Source: Epilithonimonas zeae | GTDB taxonomy: Bacteria; Bacteroidota; Bacteroidia; Flavobacteriales; Weeksellaceae | DNA length: 64,000 bases | Direction: 5' to 3' | Assembly: GCF_900141765.1 (NCBI RefSeq) | Contig: NZ_FSRK01000001.1 | Location: forward strand, 992,001 to 1,056,000 | In this document: positions 1-8,045 of the stretch, one piece after another | How positions within the stretch are numbered: position 1 is the first letter of the stretch | Layout of the letters: each line of letters opens with the position of its first letter | Program-made: the position numbers and the translations under genes | The notes under the pieces: generated by a model | Told to the model about the DNA's origin: nothing | Database searches by the model: none | The model's input: the letters and a program-made list of their open reading frames with translations, nothing else

Positions 1-1771
1 GCCTTTCTGTTGTAAAGTTTGTGAGTTGAAATACAGAAAAATCCTTTCTCATATCATCAATACAATCTTGCCCCATTTCGTCCAAAAAATCGTATTTTTC
101 CTTTGTGAAAAGGATTTCCAGCATTTTTTCTCTTATTTTATGCGCTGTATCTGCACTGTTTCCAAAGAACAAAGGTTTTTTACCATCATTGGTTGGAATT
201 ACCTCTATCTTTTTTGCTTTAAAATCAACATCTTTTATTTTCCATATTCTGGCAGATAAAAATATATTTTCATCCACTTTAATTTGGAAAGAAACAGGCA
301 ATTCACCAATTTTATTACCTTTATTAGAAACTTTGAAAAATGTTTCAGTCTTGAACAGCGAATAAAATTCTTTATTATTAACAACTTTTTCTCCTTCAAT
401 TCCGATAATGAATTCATTACCTATTTTTTCAAGAAAATCAATTTCGGTAAGATGAAAAATGATGTCTTTCATTTCATCAATTTCGATATCGGAAAAAGTA
501 CTATTGGTTTTTAGTTGTTCTAAAAGTTCGGATAAAATAATTCCGGAAGTCCCTTTTACAATTGAAAGCAGCTGATGAACCAGAACATCAAAAGGTTTTT
601 TATTCACCACAATTGGTTCAATATATTGCTCTTTGTACAAAAGCCAACAAGCCAAAGATTGCAGCAAACTCCATTTATCAGTTGCATACAAAAAAAGATT
701 ACTTTGTTTGCCTTCACGTCTTCCGCTCCGCCCAACTCTTTGGATTAATGAGGCAATGCTGTGTGTCGCATCTATTTGTACCACTTCATCCACATTTCCG
801 ATATCAATTCCAAGTTCTAATGTTGAGGTGCAAGAGATACAAAAGTTTTGATGAGATTGATTTTTAGCAAAAAATTCCACATACTCCCGAACTTCCTTAT
901 CAACTGCAGAGTGATGAGAGAAATAATTCTTGTGACCTTTATTTTTATCCGATATTTTTTTTAGTTTCACCGCAACTTCCTCAACTCTCCCTCTGGCATT
1001 GGGGAAAATTAAGGTTTTACTATCTTTAGTCTGTTCATAGAGGTCTTCCAATAATGGAATGGGTAATTCTGGTGAAGCGTTTGGAAAGTATTTGAAAATG
1101 GCATTAATGTCTTTTTTATTAGTGTCTCTGATGATTTTGGTATTCTCAGAATTTCCTAAAAATTCTTTCAGTTCTACATACTGATTAACATCGCTTACAG
1201 TAGCTGATAATGCAACAATGCTAAATTTGTTTTTATTGATTTTCTGTAATCTTTCTAACAAAGATTTCAACTGAATACCGCGGTCGGAACCTAAAAAAGA
1301 ATGCACTTCATCTATCACCATATATTCTAAAGTCGAAAACAAGTGATATACATTATAAGGTTTGTTCACAAACATTGCTTCGATGGATTCTGGTGTGATG
1401 AGAACAATTCCGTTTGGGTCTTTTATTAATCTATCTTTTTGTCCTTTATTTGCTTCGCCGTGCCATTTTGTGACAGAAACATCCAGATACTCGCAAAGTT
1501 TTTCAACACGTTCGAATTGGTCATTAATCAAAGCAATCAATGGTGAAATGTAAAGAACTTTCACGCCAGATTCTTTGAAATTGACTTTAGACAAAATCGG
1601 TAAAAAAGCTGCTTCAGTTTTTCCCGAAGCTGTTTTTGAAATTAAGACATAATTGTTATCGGTCGCAAGAATTCTTTGGATTGCTGCTTCCTGAATCGGT
1701 CTCAGACTTTCCCATCTTTTATCCCGAATGTATTTTCTTATGGGCTCGGAAAGTAAGTTGTAGGAACTCAT
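1..1771 (-). CDS. Lhr-like DEVH-box helicase (Shango SngC-like), C-terminus outside window
   Basis: The frame is open from the ATG at 1771 to the window edge, so about 590 N-terminal residues are visible and the stop is not. It is a superfamily 2 helicase of the Lhr type: ASGKTEA (Walker A) near residue 46, VIDEVH (DEVH box) near 152, ALSATV near 185 and QRVGRSGRR near 341, followed by a winged-helix-like region. ATP-driven unwinding or translocation on nucleic acid is known for the family; the substrate here is unknown. The ATG overlaps the TGA of the ATPase gene (ATGA), which implies translational coupling. It is the last visible gene of a four-gene operon whose TerB-C, ATPase and helicase parts match the Shango anti-phage system. 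BREX-associated Lhr helicases (BrxHI) are the other close relatives. Confidence 0.88.
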   Translation of the reverse strand, partial: MSSYNLLSEPIRKYIRDKRWESLRPIQEAAIQRILATDNNYVLISKTASGKTEAAFLPILSKVNFKESGVKVLYISPLIALINDQFERVEKLCEYLDVSVTKWHGEANKGQKDRLIKDPNGIVLITPESIEAMFVNKPYNVYHLFSTLEYMVIDEVHSFLGSDRGIQLKSLLERLQKINKNKFSIVALSATVSDVNQYVELKEFLGNSENTKIIRDTNKKDINAIFKYFPNASPELPIPLLEDLYEQTKDSKTLIFPNARGRVEEVAVKLKKISDKNKGHKNYFSHHSAVDKEVREYVEFFAKNQSHQNFCISCTSTLELGIDIGNVDEVVQIDATHSIASLIQRVGRSGRREGKQSNLFLYATDKWSLLQSLACWLLYKEQYIEPIVVNKKPFDVLVHQLLSIVKGTSGIILSELLEQLKTNSTFSDIEIDEMKDIIFHLTEIDFLEKIGNEFIIGIEGEKVVNNKEFYSLFKTETFFKVSNKGNKIGELPVSFQIKVDENIFLSARIWKIKDVDFKAKKIEVIPTNDGKKPLFFGNSADTAHKIREKMLEILFTKEKYDFLDEMGQDCIDDMRKDFSVFQLTNFTTER

Positions 1772-3081
1772 AATTCTTCAATACTGTCTAAAACAACGTC
1801 GTTTGGTCTTTCGTCAGAAATTTCAATATCTCCAAAAAGTTGACGCTTGTCCACTTCAGGATTTTGTCTGATGATATTGAGAATATTTAGAAAATCTCTA
1901 ATCACTTCTCTTGGAGTTAAAAATTCTGAAGCGCCCGGTTTATTGAACATTTCTTCCATAAAAGCCGAAATTTCTTCGTCCGAAATATTGAGTTCTATTT
2001 TATAATTAAAATCGAAAATGAGTTTCAGTTTTTTAAGAAGAACAAAAACCTCATTGTGATCTAAGGGATTTAATTTGATAACCGGCTGTGCAAAATCTCG
2101 GATTTCCAAAGTCTCAAATTTATTACTTTCCAACCTCGATTTCAGAGCCTGATAACTGAAAAGTCCTCTTCTTTCATTCTCCAGGAAATCTTTAGTTCCT
2201 GCAAAATTGATGAATAAGTTTGAAATTTTCCCCTGAAAACAATCGTTATAAATTGATAAAATTTTCTCATAATTTTTCTCGCGGGCTGCTGCTGTAGAGA
2301 TTTTGTAAAGATTGATGGCTTCATCCAGATTTATCATAAATCCACTATACCCCATACTCACAAAGAACTTGCAGAAATTTTTGAGCATATCGTAATAGTT
2401 GGAATCGTTGATGATTTCCCGAACGCCTAAATCTTGTCTTGCTTCTGTTTTCGTGGTGTATTCTCCTTTCAGCCATTTCAAAGCGTTTCTGCGAAGTAAT
2501 TCATCATTTTTGATATAGCCTTCATAATATTTTACAATGACAAATCCAAAGTCAAAACCACCAACTTCCGTGATTTCGTTCACCGTTTTCATTATTGAAT
2601 TCTGAATCAAATTAAAATGCTTTTCGTCTCTGATTTCGGTTAATGGAATGTTGTTTTCTTCAGCAGTTTTTGCAATAACTTGTTCAATCCATTTCTCCAA
2701 AAGAGTCTGTAATGCACCTCCTTCCGGTTTGGTTTGAATTGCAATATTATCCATAATTGCAGAGTAAAGCAGAACACTTTTTCCATCGTTCGCATAGATT
2801 CTGTTGTTGGGTGTAAAATCTGCATTCGCAACTACAAATTTTTGTTTTAAGGCTACAGTATTCAGCAAATGAAGCATAAACGATTTTCCGCTCCCAAAAT
2901 CTCCAATCCAGAATTTGGCAATGCTGTGACCGTTTTTCACGTCTTCCAGGGAACTGATGAATGCGTTCACTTCTTCTGATCTTCCAACGGTAATATGCTG
3001 AACGCCGATTTTTGGAACAACGCCGCCGATGAGAGAATTAACGATTGCTGTGGCTTCTTTTGGTTTAATATTGTCTATCAT
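1768..3081 (-). CDS. DUF2791 (BrxC/BrxD-type) P-loop ATPase, Shango SngB-like
   Basis: A 437-residue AAA-like ATPase. Walker A is GDFGSGKS at residues 60-67 and Walker B is MINLDEA near 249-255. Two further stretches are typical of the DUF2791 family known from BREX and related systems: KWLKGEYTTKTEARQDLGV near 202-220 and FLTPREVIRDFLNIL near 395. There is no signal peptide or membrane segment, so it should act in the cytoplasm. The start overlaps the end of the TerB-C gene by 17 bp and the stop overlaps the helicase ATG, so the three genes are probably translated together. In defence operons this ATPase is thought to work with the helicase; a direct role here is inferred from gene order. 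Confidence 0.88.
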   Translation of the reverse strand: MIDNIKPKEATAIVNSLIGGVVPKIGVQHITVGRSEEVNAFISSLEDVKNGHSIAKFWIGDFGSGKSFMLHLLNTVALKQKFVVANADFTPNNRIYANDGKSVLLYSAIMDNIAIQTKPEGGALQTLLEKWIEQVIAKTAEENNIPLTEIRDEKHFNLIQNSIMKTVNEITEVGGFDFGFVIVKYYEGYIKNDELLRRNALKWLKGEYTTKTEARQDLGVREIINDSNYYDMLKNFCKFFVSMGYSGFMINLDEAINLYKISTAAAREKNYEKILSIYNDCFQGKISNLFINFAGTKDFLENERRGLFSYQALKSRLESNKFETLEIRDFAQPVIKLNPLDHNEVFVLLKKLKLIFDFNYKIELNISDEEISAFMEEMFNKPGASEFLTPREVIRDFLNILNIIRQNPEVDKRQLFGDIEISDERPNDVVLDSIEEL

Positions 3082-4558
3082 TGTTTAAAAGTTTTTTGTA
3101 ATAATCTGTATTTATTGTAAAATAATCTTCGTCTTCTTCTATCAGAACATCATCAAGGATTTCAAAACAACAATCATTAATTGAATCAATTGTTGAACCC
3201 ATGAACAGGTTTTTTGATTTGATAAAATCTTCTAATTCAGTTTGTAAAATGTTGAAACTTTGTTTTTCAAATAAGTCCAAAATTTCTTTATGGATATCTG
3301 TTAAATTGAGTTCTTCCAGATATTTTAAAATTTGTGGTTCTGAGTTTTTGTTAATTATATTGAAAGTAATTTCTTCCTGATTTTCAGTTTCCTCAGTTTT
3401 AATGGATATATTTTCATCTTCAAAATCATCACTTAAAAGTTCTCCCAATAACTTAGATGTTTCTAAATCTAATTTTTGAACATCTTCGATTGCTTTTCTG
3501 TTGATGACAATTTTCTTTCTCTTTGGCAAGTATAATTCATTAACATTTTTAATCGCAGCTTCTAAATTTCTATCTGAAATGAATTGACTCAAAATCTTTT
3601 CAAAATCTACAAGTTGTTCTTTAGTTGTGAATAGATTTTTCTGAATAGTTTTATTCAATTGTTTGTTGTCAAACTTTGGCGATTGCAGATCTTTTTCTAA
3701 GTAATGAATATAAAGTCGGAGAGAACAAGTTTTATCATATTCCGCAATGAATTTTGAAGCTTCAAAAAATATCGTGTCAACAGAAGGATTTCTAATATTA
3801 ACATCTGTCAATCGAAAAATTTCCCTTTCAAAAGCAATAGAATTGGAGTAATATTCTTTGATGATTTCGAATTTATCTTTCCATCGGTTCGTATTATTTT
3901 CGTTAAGAATAATATTGGTTCTAGAATCTGCATCCAGAATTTGACCTTGATTTTCTTTGAGAAAAATATCAAGCTTAGAAACTATTTTTTTATTAAACTT
4001 ATCAAGAATGTCAGGACTACTGTAATTGAAATCGGTGTTGATTTTTCGTTTGATTCCATAAACTTCTCGTACATTATTTTCACACAATTTCAAAATATGA
4101 TTGTAAATTTCCGTCTGAACAGAATCGTAAGTAAATCTGTAATTTAGACTTTCCTTCCTATAATTATATTGCAACGCTACGATAATTTCCGAAAGTTCAA
4201 TAATGACTGTTGAGTACGCTTTATTAAATGGAATACAATTTTTCTCTAAATATTCAATCGCTCGTAAAAATTGCTTCAGAATTTGAATTCTACAATATTC
4301 TATTTCGTTAAAAACATTATTCCCGAACCAAAGTTTATCCAGAATCTCCGACTGTTCTGGAGTAAGATTGAGTTTCTTAATATATTTTTTTCCTAATTTC
4401 CAATCATCAGAATTTCGTATTTCATTTTCTCTGTTCAATTCTAAATTAATAGGTTCAGAAATTGGTAAATCGCTAAAATTAATAGGAATACTTATATTTT
4501 CCGAAACATCAATGATGGATTCCTCATTGTTGTAGATGTACAAATCATTATTTGACAT
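3065..4558 (-). CDS. TerB-C domain protein, Shango SngA-like
   Basis: A 497-residue soluble protein rich in Lys, Glu, Asn and Ile. Its last 80 residues carry the TerB-C signature: a helical stretch, then TIDSINDCCFEILDDVLIEE and a short Asp/Asn-rich end. The N-terminal 350 residues are helical and I cannot assign them to a domain; a divergent TerB-N is possible. TerB-C domains occur beside helicases and ATPases in bacterial conflict systems and do not by themselves imply tellurite resistance. The gene lies 33 bp downstream of the TerB-BRCT gene and overlaps the ATPase gene by 17 bp. The sequence looks richer in A and T than the nearby housekeeping genes, consistent with an acquired cassette. 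Confidence 0.75.
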   Translation of the reverse strand: MSNNDLYIYNNEESIIDVSENISIPINFSDLPISEPINLELNRENEIRNSDDWKLGKKYIKKLNLTPEQSEILDKLWFGNNVFNEIEYCRIQILKQFLRAIEYLEKNCIPFNKAYSTVIIELSEIIVALQYNYRKESLNYRFTYDSVQTEIYNHILKLCENNVREVYGIKRKINTDFNYSSPDILDKFNKKIVSKLDIFLKENQGQILDADSRTNIILNENNTNRWKDKFEIIKEYYSNSIAFEREIFRLTDVNIRNPSVDTIFFEASKFIAEYDKTCSLRLYIHYLEKDLQSPKFDNKQLNKTIQKNLFTTKEQLVDFEKILSQFISDRNLEAAIKNVNELYLPKRKKIVINRKAIEDVQKLDLETSKLLGELLSDDFEDENISIKTEETENQEEITFNIINKNSEPQILKYLEELNLTDIHKEILDLFEKQSFNILQTELEDFIKSKNLFMGSTIDSINDCCFEILDDVLIEEDEDYFTINTDYYKKLLNNDRQY

Positions 4559-4591
4559 ATCTGTTTTATTAATGAATTATCGCAACTTATC

Positions 4592-5482
4592 TTAAATAGC
4601 ATCGAAAATATCAAACTCGTGGACAAGTATAATCGTGTGCCCGGACTTTCTTAAATCTAAAGCTTTTTCCACTTTTCTACCATAGCAGGAATAGCTCCAG
4701 CAAGCATTATTGGTATCTCCTATAATGAGATAATCTGTTTTTTTAGAAATAGAATTTACTGAAATTCCGCCTTTTTTCTGAATGGCATTTTGGAGCTCCG
4801 TTCTGGTTCCCCTGCTCAAAATTCCGGTAATACAGAACGTTTTATTTTCAAAAATTATTTCTGGGTCAATAGCACAAATTCCTGAAATGTTTACATCTGC
4901 AGTATAAGTATTAATTTTCTCAGAGGCTTCAGAGTTTTTCAATTCAACAAATTGTTTGATGAAGGCGGTTAAAACCAATCTTTCATCTTCCTCTATTTTC
5001 TTATCTGCAACTATGGACAAAACTAAACTTCTGATTTCGTCATAAGGATAATAGGAATTCAAATGTTCATTCTCAGAAAGCCATTGGTGCAGTTGATAGA
5101 TTTCATTATCATTAATCTCTCCATCAGCCAAAATTCCGTGAAAAATTCCTTGCAATAATTGAAGATCAGATGTAATTCCTTTGTAATAGATGCTGTCATG
5201 CTCATACTTTTGACAGAGCCAATAAAGGTCTTCGACAGTTTCTTTAGTGGGAATTTCATTAGCAGTTGTATTTTCTATCAGCAACATAAATTCCCGAAAA
5301 GGATTTCTGTTGACTAAATCATAGTGATCTTTTGCCCACAAATTTAGTTCTTCCATCTCTTTCGAATCGATGATATCATCAGAAATAATACCTAGCAAAA
5401 TACCTTTCAGAGAATTAATGGCTTTATCAGCGCGAGATTTGTTGGTGAGAATCTGCAATTCTGGATTTTCAAAATTGGTCAT
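4592..5482 (-). CDS. TerB-like protein with C-terminal BRCT domain
   Basis: A 296-residue soluble protein and the first gene of the defence-like operon. Residues 15-190 contain two TerB-like helical units, each with an acidic metal-binding-like turn (LGIISDDIIDSKEMEEL and HGILADGEINDNEIYQL). Residues 209-296 form a BRCT domain: FCITGIL, a KKGG turn, KKTDYLIIGD and a final aromatic/acidic helix, much like the BRCT of NAD-dependent DNA ligases. BRCT domains bind DNA ends or partner proteins, so this subunit could recruit the helicase/ATPase to a DNA structure; that is inference. I do not recall such a subunit in described Shango systems, which have three genes. Confidence 0.8.
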   Translation of the reverse strand: MTNFENPELQILTNKSRADKAINSLKGILLGIISDDIIDSKEMEELNLWAKDHYDLVNRNPFREFMLLIENTTANEIPTKETVEDLYWLCQKYEHDSIYYKGITSDLQLLQGIFHGILADGEINDNEIYQLHQWLSENEHLNSYYPYDEIRSLVLSIVADKKIEEDERLVLTAFIKQFVELKNSEASEKINTYTADVNISGICAIDPEIIFENKTFCITGILSRGTRTELQNAIQKKGGISVNSISKKTDYLIIGDTNNACWSYSCYGRKVEKALDLRKSGHTIILVHEFDIFDAI

Positions 5483-5579
5483 TTAATTTGAGTTATAGTT
5501 TATATTAGTTTTATTGAAAAGTCAATTACACTAAGATAAAAATTAATTGATTAAAAATAGAAAATCTTTCAAGGTAATA

Positions 5580-5597
5580 TTTACGGAATTCCGTAAA
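5580..5597. promoter_or_regulatory. 18-bp perfect palindrome upstream of the TerB-BRCT operon
   Basis: TTTACGGAATTCCGTAAA is a perfect inverted repeat without a spacer, about 100 bp before the operon start at 5482 and just beyond the terminator at 5601-5633. Its size and symmetry suit an operator for a dimeric regulator. No regulator gene is visible in the operon. Confidence 0.4.
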
Positions 5598-5600
5598 ACT

Positions 5601-5633
5601 AAAAAACGACTAAAATTATTTTAGTCGTTTTTT
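5601..5633. terminator. Rho-independent terminator between lipoprotein gene and TerB operon
   Basis: A 15-bp perfect stem (5601-5615 with 5619-5633) around a 3-nt loop, AT-rich at the base and with CGACTA in the middle. It is flanked by T runs on either strand, so it can act in both directions. It ends transcription from the minus-strand lipoprotein gene and isolates the downstream operon. Confidence 0.85.
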
Positions 5634-5651
5634 TATGATCAAATTTTTATC

Positions 5652-6197
5652 TTACTTCACCTTTTCCAAAAGATATAACTTCCCGCCAGAGAAAGCTAAC
5701 TTAGGCATCAGATTGCCTTCCAAAATCATTGTTTTACTGTTGATATCGATTACAGAAATGTAATTGCTAGAATTATATTCGATGTAGTTTTCTTTTTCTT
5801 TGGTTAAAGGGTTTTTCCCGAATTCAAAATCATATTTTTCCCAATCTACTTTTTCTGTGCTGCAATGGACTGGTTTGAATTTCGATTTTTTAGAATTGAA
5901 AATAATCTGGTCGAAGCCTTCGGTACATTCACTTTCAAAAGAACTGTCCGGATTTTGATCATTAGTGAAAGTTTCAAAAGAACCTTTGTAGACACCAATC
6001 ACTTTCCAGGTTCCGTCTATTCGGTCTTCATCTATTTTTCCATTCGCTTTGCTTACGGCCCAGCTTACACCTTTTACAGTTCCTTTTACCGTTTTGTAGC
6101 CAACTTTTGCAACGCCTTTTACCACTTTTGCAGCTGTAGAAACAACACAGGATTGTAAAATGGCAATAGCACAAACAGCAACAACTATTTTTCTCAT
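5652..6197 (-). CDS. Putative lipoprotein of unknown function
   Basis: A 181-residue protein with a lipoprotein signal: MRKIVVAVCAIAIL, then a lipobox ending in Cys near residue 16 (LQSC). A small Lys/Gly/Val-rich region follows (KVVKGVAKVGYKTVKGTVKG). From residue 60 it resembles a lipocalin-like beta fold (DGTWKVIGVYKGSFE near the start and ILEGNLMPKLAF near the end), as in many Bacteroidetes surface lipoproteins. No catalytic motif is visible. It is transcribed alone and closed by the terminator at 5601-5633. Confidence 0.7.
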   Translation of the reverse strand: MRKIVVAVCAIAILQSCVVSTAAKVVKGVAKVGYKTVKGTVKGVSWAVSKANGKIDEDRIDGTWKVIGVYKGSFETFTNDQNPDSSFESECTEGFDQIIFNSKKSKFKPVHCSTEKVDWEKYDFEFGKNPLTKEKENYIEYNSSNYISVIDINSKTMILEGNLMPKLAFSGGKLYLLEKVK

Positions 6198-6291
6198 AGC
6201 ATCAGATTTTTCTTACACGAAGATAATACTAATAAAATATATGATCTACATTATCAATATAAATTAATATTATTCTTTTCGCTAAGATTAA

Positions 6292-7743
6292 TTATTGATA
6301 ACGCTGGTGCTCTTTTGGTTTTGCGAATTTATCAATGATAGGCTTGAACAACGCTTTGTATTTTTCAATATCAAATAACTGTGAGTCTGTAAGCGCTTTA
6401 TAAGTTAACCACAAGCTGAAGGGGAATAATACCATATTCGGAATCCAAGCTGCCAAATAAGGATCCATATCGCCTTTCCAGGATAAATTTTCTACAGTAA
6501 GATTCAGGACATAAAAAATGATGAAAATAATGATGGATATGACCACCGGTAATCCCATTCCACCTTTTCTAATGATAGAACCCAGACTGGCACCAATCAA
6601 AAAGAAAATGATACAAGTGAAAGAATAAGAAACGATACGCTGCTGGTACATAACAATCTTATTGTGCAGTTTTACGGTGTCATTGATGGCATTTTCGCTA
6701 GAATCTACACTAGCTTTCAAAGCATCAATTTTGTTATAGGCGTTCCAGAGAACTTCCAGCTTCTTATCTTTTTTAAGAGTGTCTATTTTATAAGGCTCTT
6801 TTATTTTGTCTTTAGTTTTCGTTTTATCGATATATTCCACATAATTATTAGTCTGTGAAATAATAGGCGACGCAATCGAATTCATCGTTGCAACGTTACC
6901 TTTTCTGTTTTTTACCAGAGTTTCATTGACTTCTGTGTAAGTTTGGAAACGGTAATCATCTGTAATCTTTTCTTTTTCGATAGCGTTATTAATCAATTCA
7001 CTAATGTCAAAATGATTCACCAAACTGTCAAATTTTATAGACTGATTGGGCTGTTTTTTTCTTTCTTCATAAGGTTTGTTCGTGATATTATCTGTGAAAA
7101 CATAACCTTTGTAAAGAATCAGTTTCAAATAATTTTTATCAACAGCTGGGGCAAATTTCCCCGTTGTAGCAATAATCGTCTGCTGATCATCATAAGGACT
7201 CGCATTTTTATGAAGAAAAACACCTTCAAGCTTTTCGCCATTTACACCCGAAATCTTATCGAATTTTACTGAGTATCCAGAAATCTGATCTATAAAAACG
7301 CCTGGTGTAAAGTTGATGGCAGGTTTGGAAGAGATGATATTGAACATCATATTCTTCGCTTTCCGCTGGAAGTCCGGTATGACATTGTTTGAAAACAGAA
7401 ACAGAATTCCGGCGAGAAAAGAAACCGTGACAAAAAGTGGCAACATTACACGCACCAGCGAAATTCCAGCTGCTTTCATCGCTGCAAGTTCGTAGCGCTC
7501 ACCAAAATCTCCGAAAGTCATAATCGAAGAAAGCAAAATCGTAAGCGGCAAAACCATACTCACAACATTGATTCCCAGATAAAAAAGAAACTTAGAAATT
7601 TCCCAGTAAGTAAGACCTTTTCCCGTCAGTTGCGACATCTGAGTCCAGATAATGTTCACAATAAAAATGAAGAACAATACACTGAAGATAAACAGAAATG
7701 GTCCGAAAAAAGTCTTGATTATATATCTATCTAATTTTTTCAA
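6292..7743 (-). CDS. LptF/LptG family permease (LPS export)
   Basis: A 483-residue membrane protein of the YjgP/YjgQ family. The N-terminal block RYIIKTFFGPFLFIFSVL, the segment TFGDFGERYELAAMKAAGIS near residue 76 and three C-terminal transmembrane helices are characteristic. Between helices 3 and 4 lies a large periplasmic domain (about residues 130-350), the jellyroll that takes lipopolysaccharide from the inner membrane. LptF/G-type permeases work with LptB and LptC; neither gene is nearby. Bacteroidetes usually have separate LptF- and LptG-like proteins, and I cannot tell which this is. A TATTTTTG promoter element lies about 20 bp upstream. Confidence 0.88.
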   Translation of the reverse strand: MKKLDRYIIKTFFGPFLFIFSVLFFIFIVNIIWTQMSQLTGKGLTYWEISKFLFYLGINVVSMVLPLTILLSSIMTFGDFGERYELAAMKAAGISLVRVMLPLFVTVSFLAGILFLFSNNVIPDFQRKAKNMMFNIISSKPAINFTPGVFIDQISGYSVKFDKISGVNGEKLEGVFLHKNASPYDDQQTIIATTGKFAPAVDKNYLKLILYKGYVFTDNITNKPYEERKKQPNQSIKFDSLVNHFDISELINNAIEKEKITDDYRFQTYTEVNETLVKNRKGNVATMNSIASPIISQTNNYVEYIDKTKTKDKIKEPYKIDTLKKDKKLEVLWNAYNKIDALKASVDSSENAINDTVKLHNKIVMYQQRIVSYSFTCIIFFLIGASLGSIIRKGGMGLPVVISIIIFIIFYVLNLTVENLSWKGDMDPYLAAWIPNMVLFPFSLWLTYKALTDSQLFDIEKYKALFKPIIDKFAKPKEHQRYQ

Positions 7744-7760
7744 TTCAGAAATTTAGACTT

Positions 7761-7768
7761 CAAAAATA
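7761..7768 (-). promoter_or_regulatory. -7 element for the LptF/LptG gene
   Basis: On the minus strand this reads TATTTTTG, an exact TAnnTTTG match, about 18 bp before the ATG at 7743. A matching TTG is present but at a short spacing, so only the -7 element is convincing. Confidence 0.5.
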
Positions 7769-7830
7769 CTGTAAAAAAAGCAATACTGAAATCGATTCCA
7801 GAATTTTAGCAATATTTTATAAATTTAATT

Positions 7831-7958
7831 TGGGCAGCTTAATCCGCCTTCCACTCCCCAAACCTTTAGGTTCGACGAACTCAATCTTTTCACTCCACTA
7901 CGTTGCGTAAAAAGGATTTCCGTTCAAGTCGAGCTGCGTGCAATTCAATTGATGAAAT
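7831..7958 (+). repeat. Dispersed intergenic repeat, GGGCAGC...GCTGC family, copy 1
   Basis: This fills most of the 302-bp gap between the LptF/G and GapN genes. It begins TGGGCAGCTTAATCCGCC, has a variable middle, then GCGTAAAAAGGATTTCCG and TCAAGTCGAGCTGCGTG. Copies with the same start and end lie at 20761, 32141 and 45913, with a fragment at 54751. The ends (GCAGC/GCTGC) can pair, so an RNA copy could fold back. It encodes no protein. Confidence 0.75.
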
Positions 7959-7963
7959 AAAAG

Positions 7964-7987
7964 TCCGCAGCTGATATCAACTGCGGA
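7964..7987 (-). terminator. Terminator downstream of gapN
   Basis: Stem TCCGCAG (7964-7970) with CTGCGGA (7981-7987) around a 10-nt loop. On the minus strand it is followed by CTTTTATTT. It lies 60 bp past the gapN stop. Confidence 0.55.
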
Positions 7988-8045
7988 TTAAATTTATTGA
8001 GAATAATAAAGTCTAATATCTTTTATCTATCATCTCAGAATCTAT

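Noticed and set aside
562-867. Plus-strand open frames at 26-867 and 1362-1553
   Set aside because: They are antisense to the continuous helicase frame on the minus strand, which has conserved motifs over the same bases.
3065-5482. Tellurite resistance as the role of the TerB-type genes
   Set aside because: TerB and TerB-C domains are widespread in conflict and stress systems. No TerC, TerD or TerE gene is present and the partners are a DUF2791 ATPase and a helicase.
1-5482. A full BREX or DISARM system
   Set aside because: The ATPase and helicase resemble BREX components, but there is no methyltransferase, PglZ, BrxA/B or DUF1998 gene in view; TerB-C points to Shango instead.
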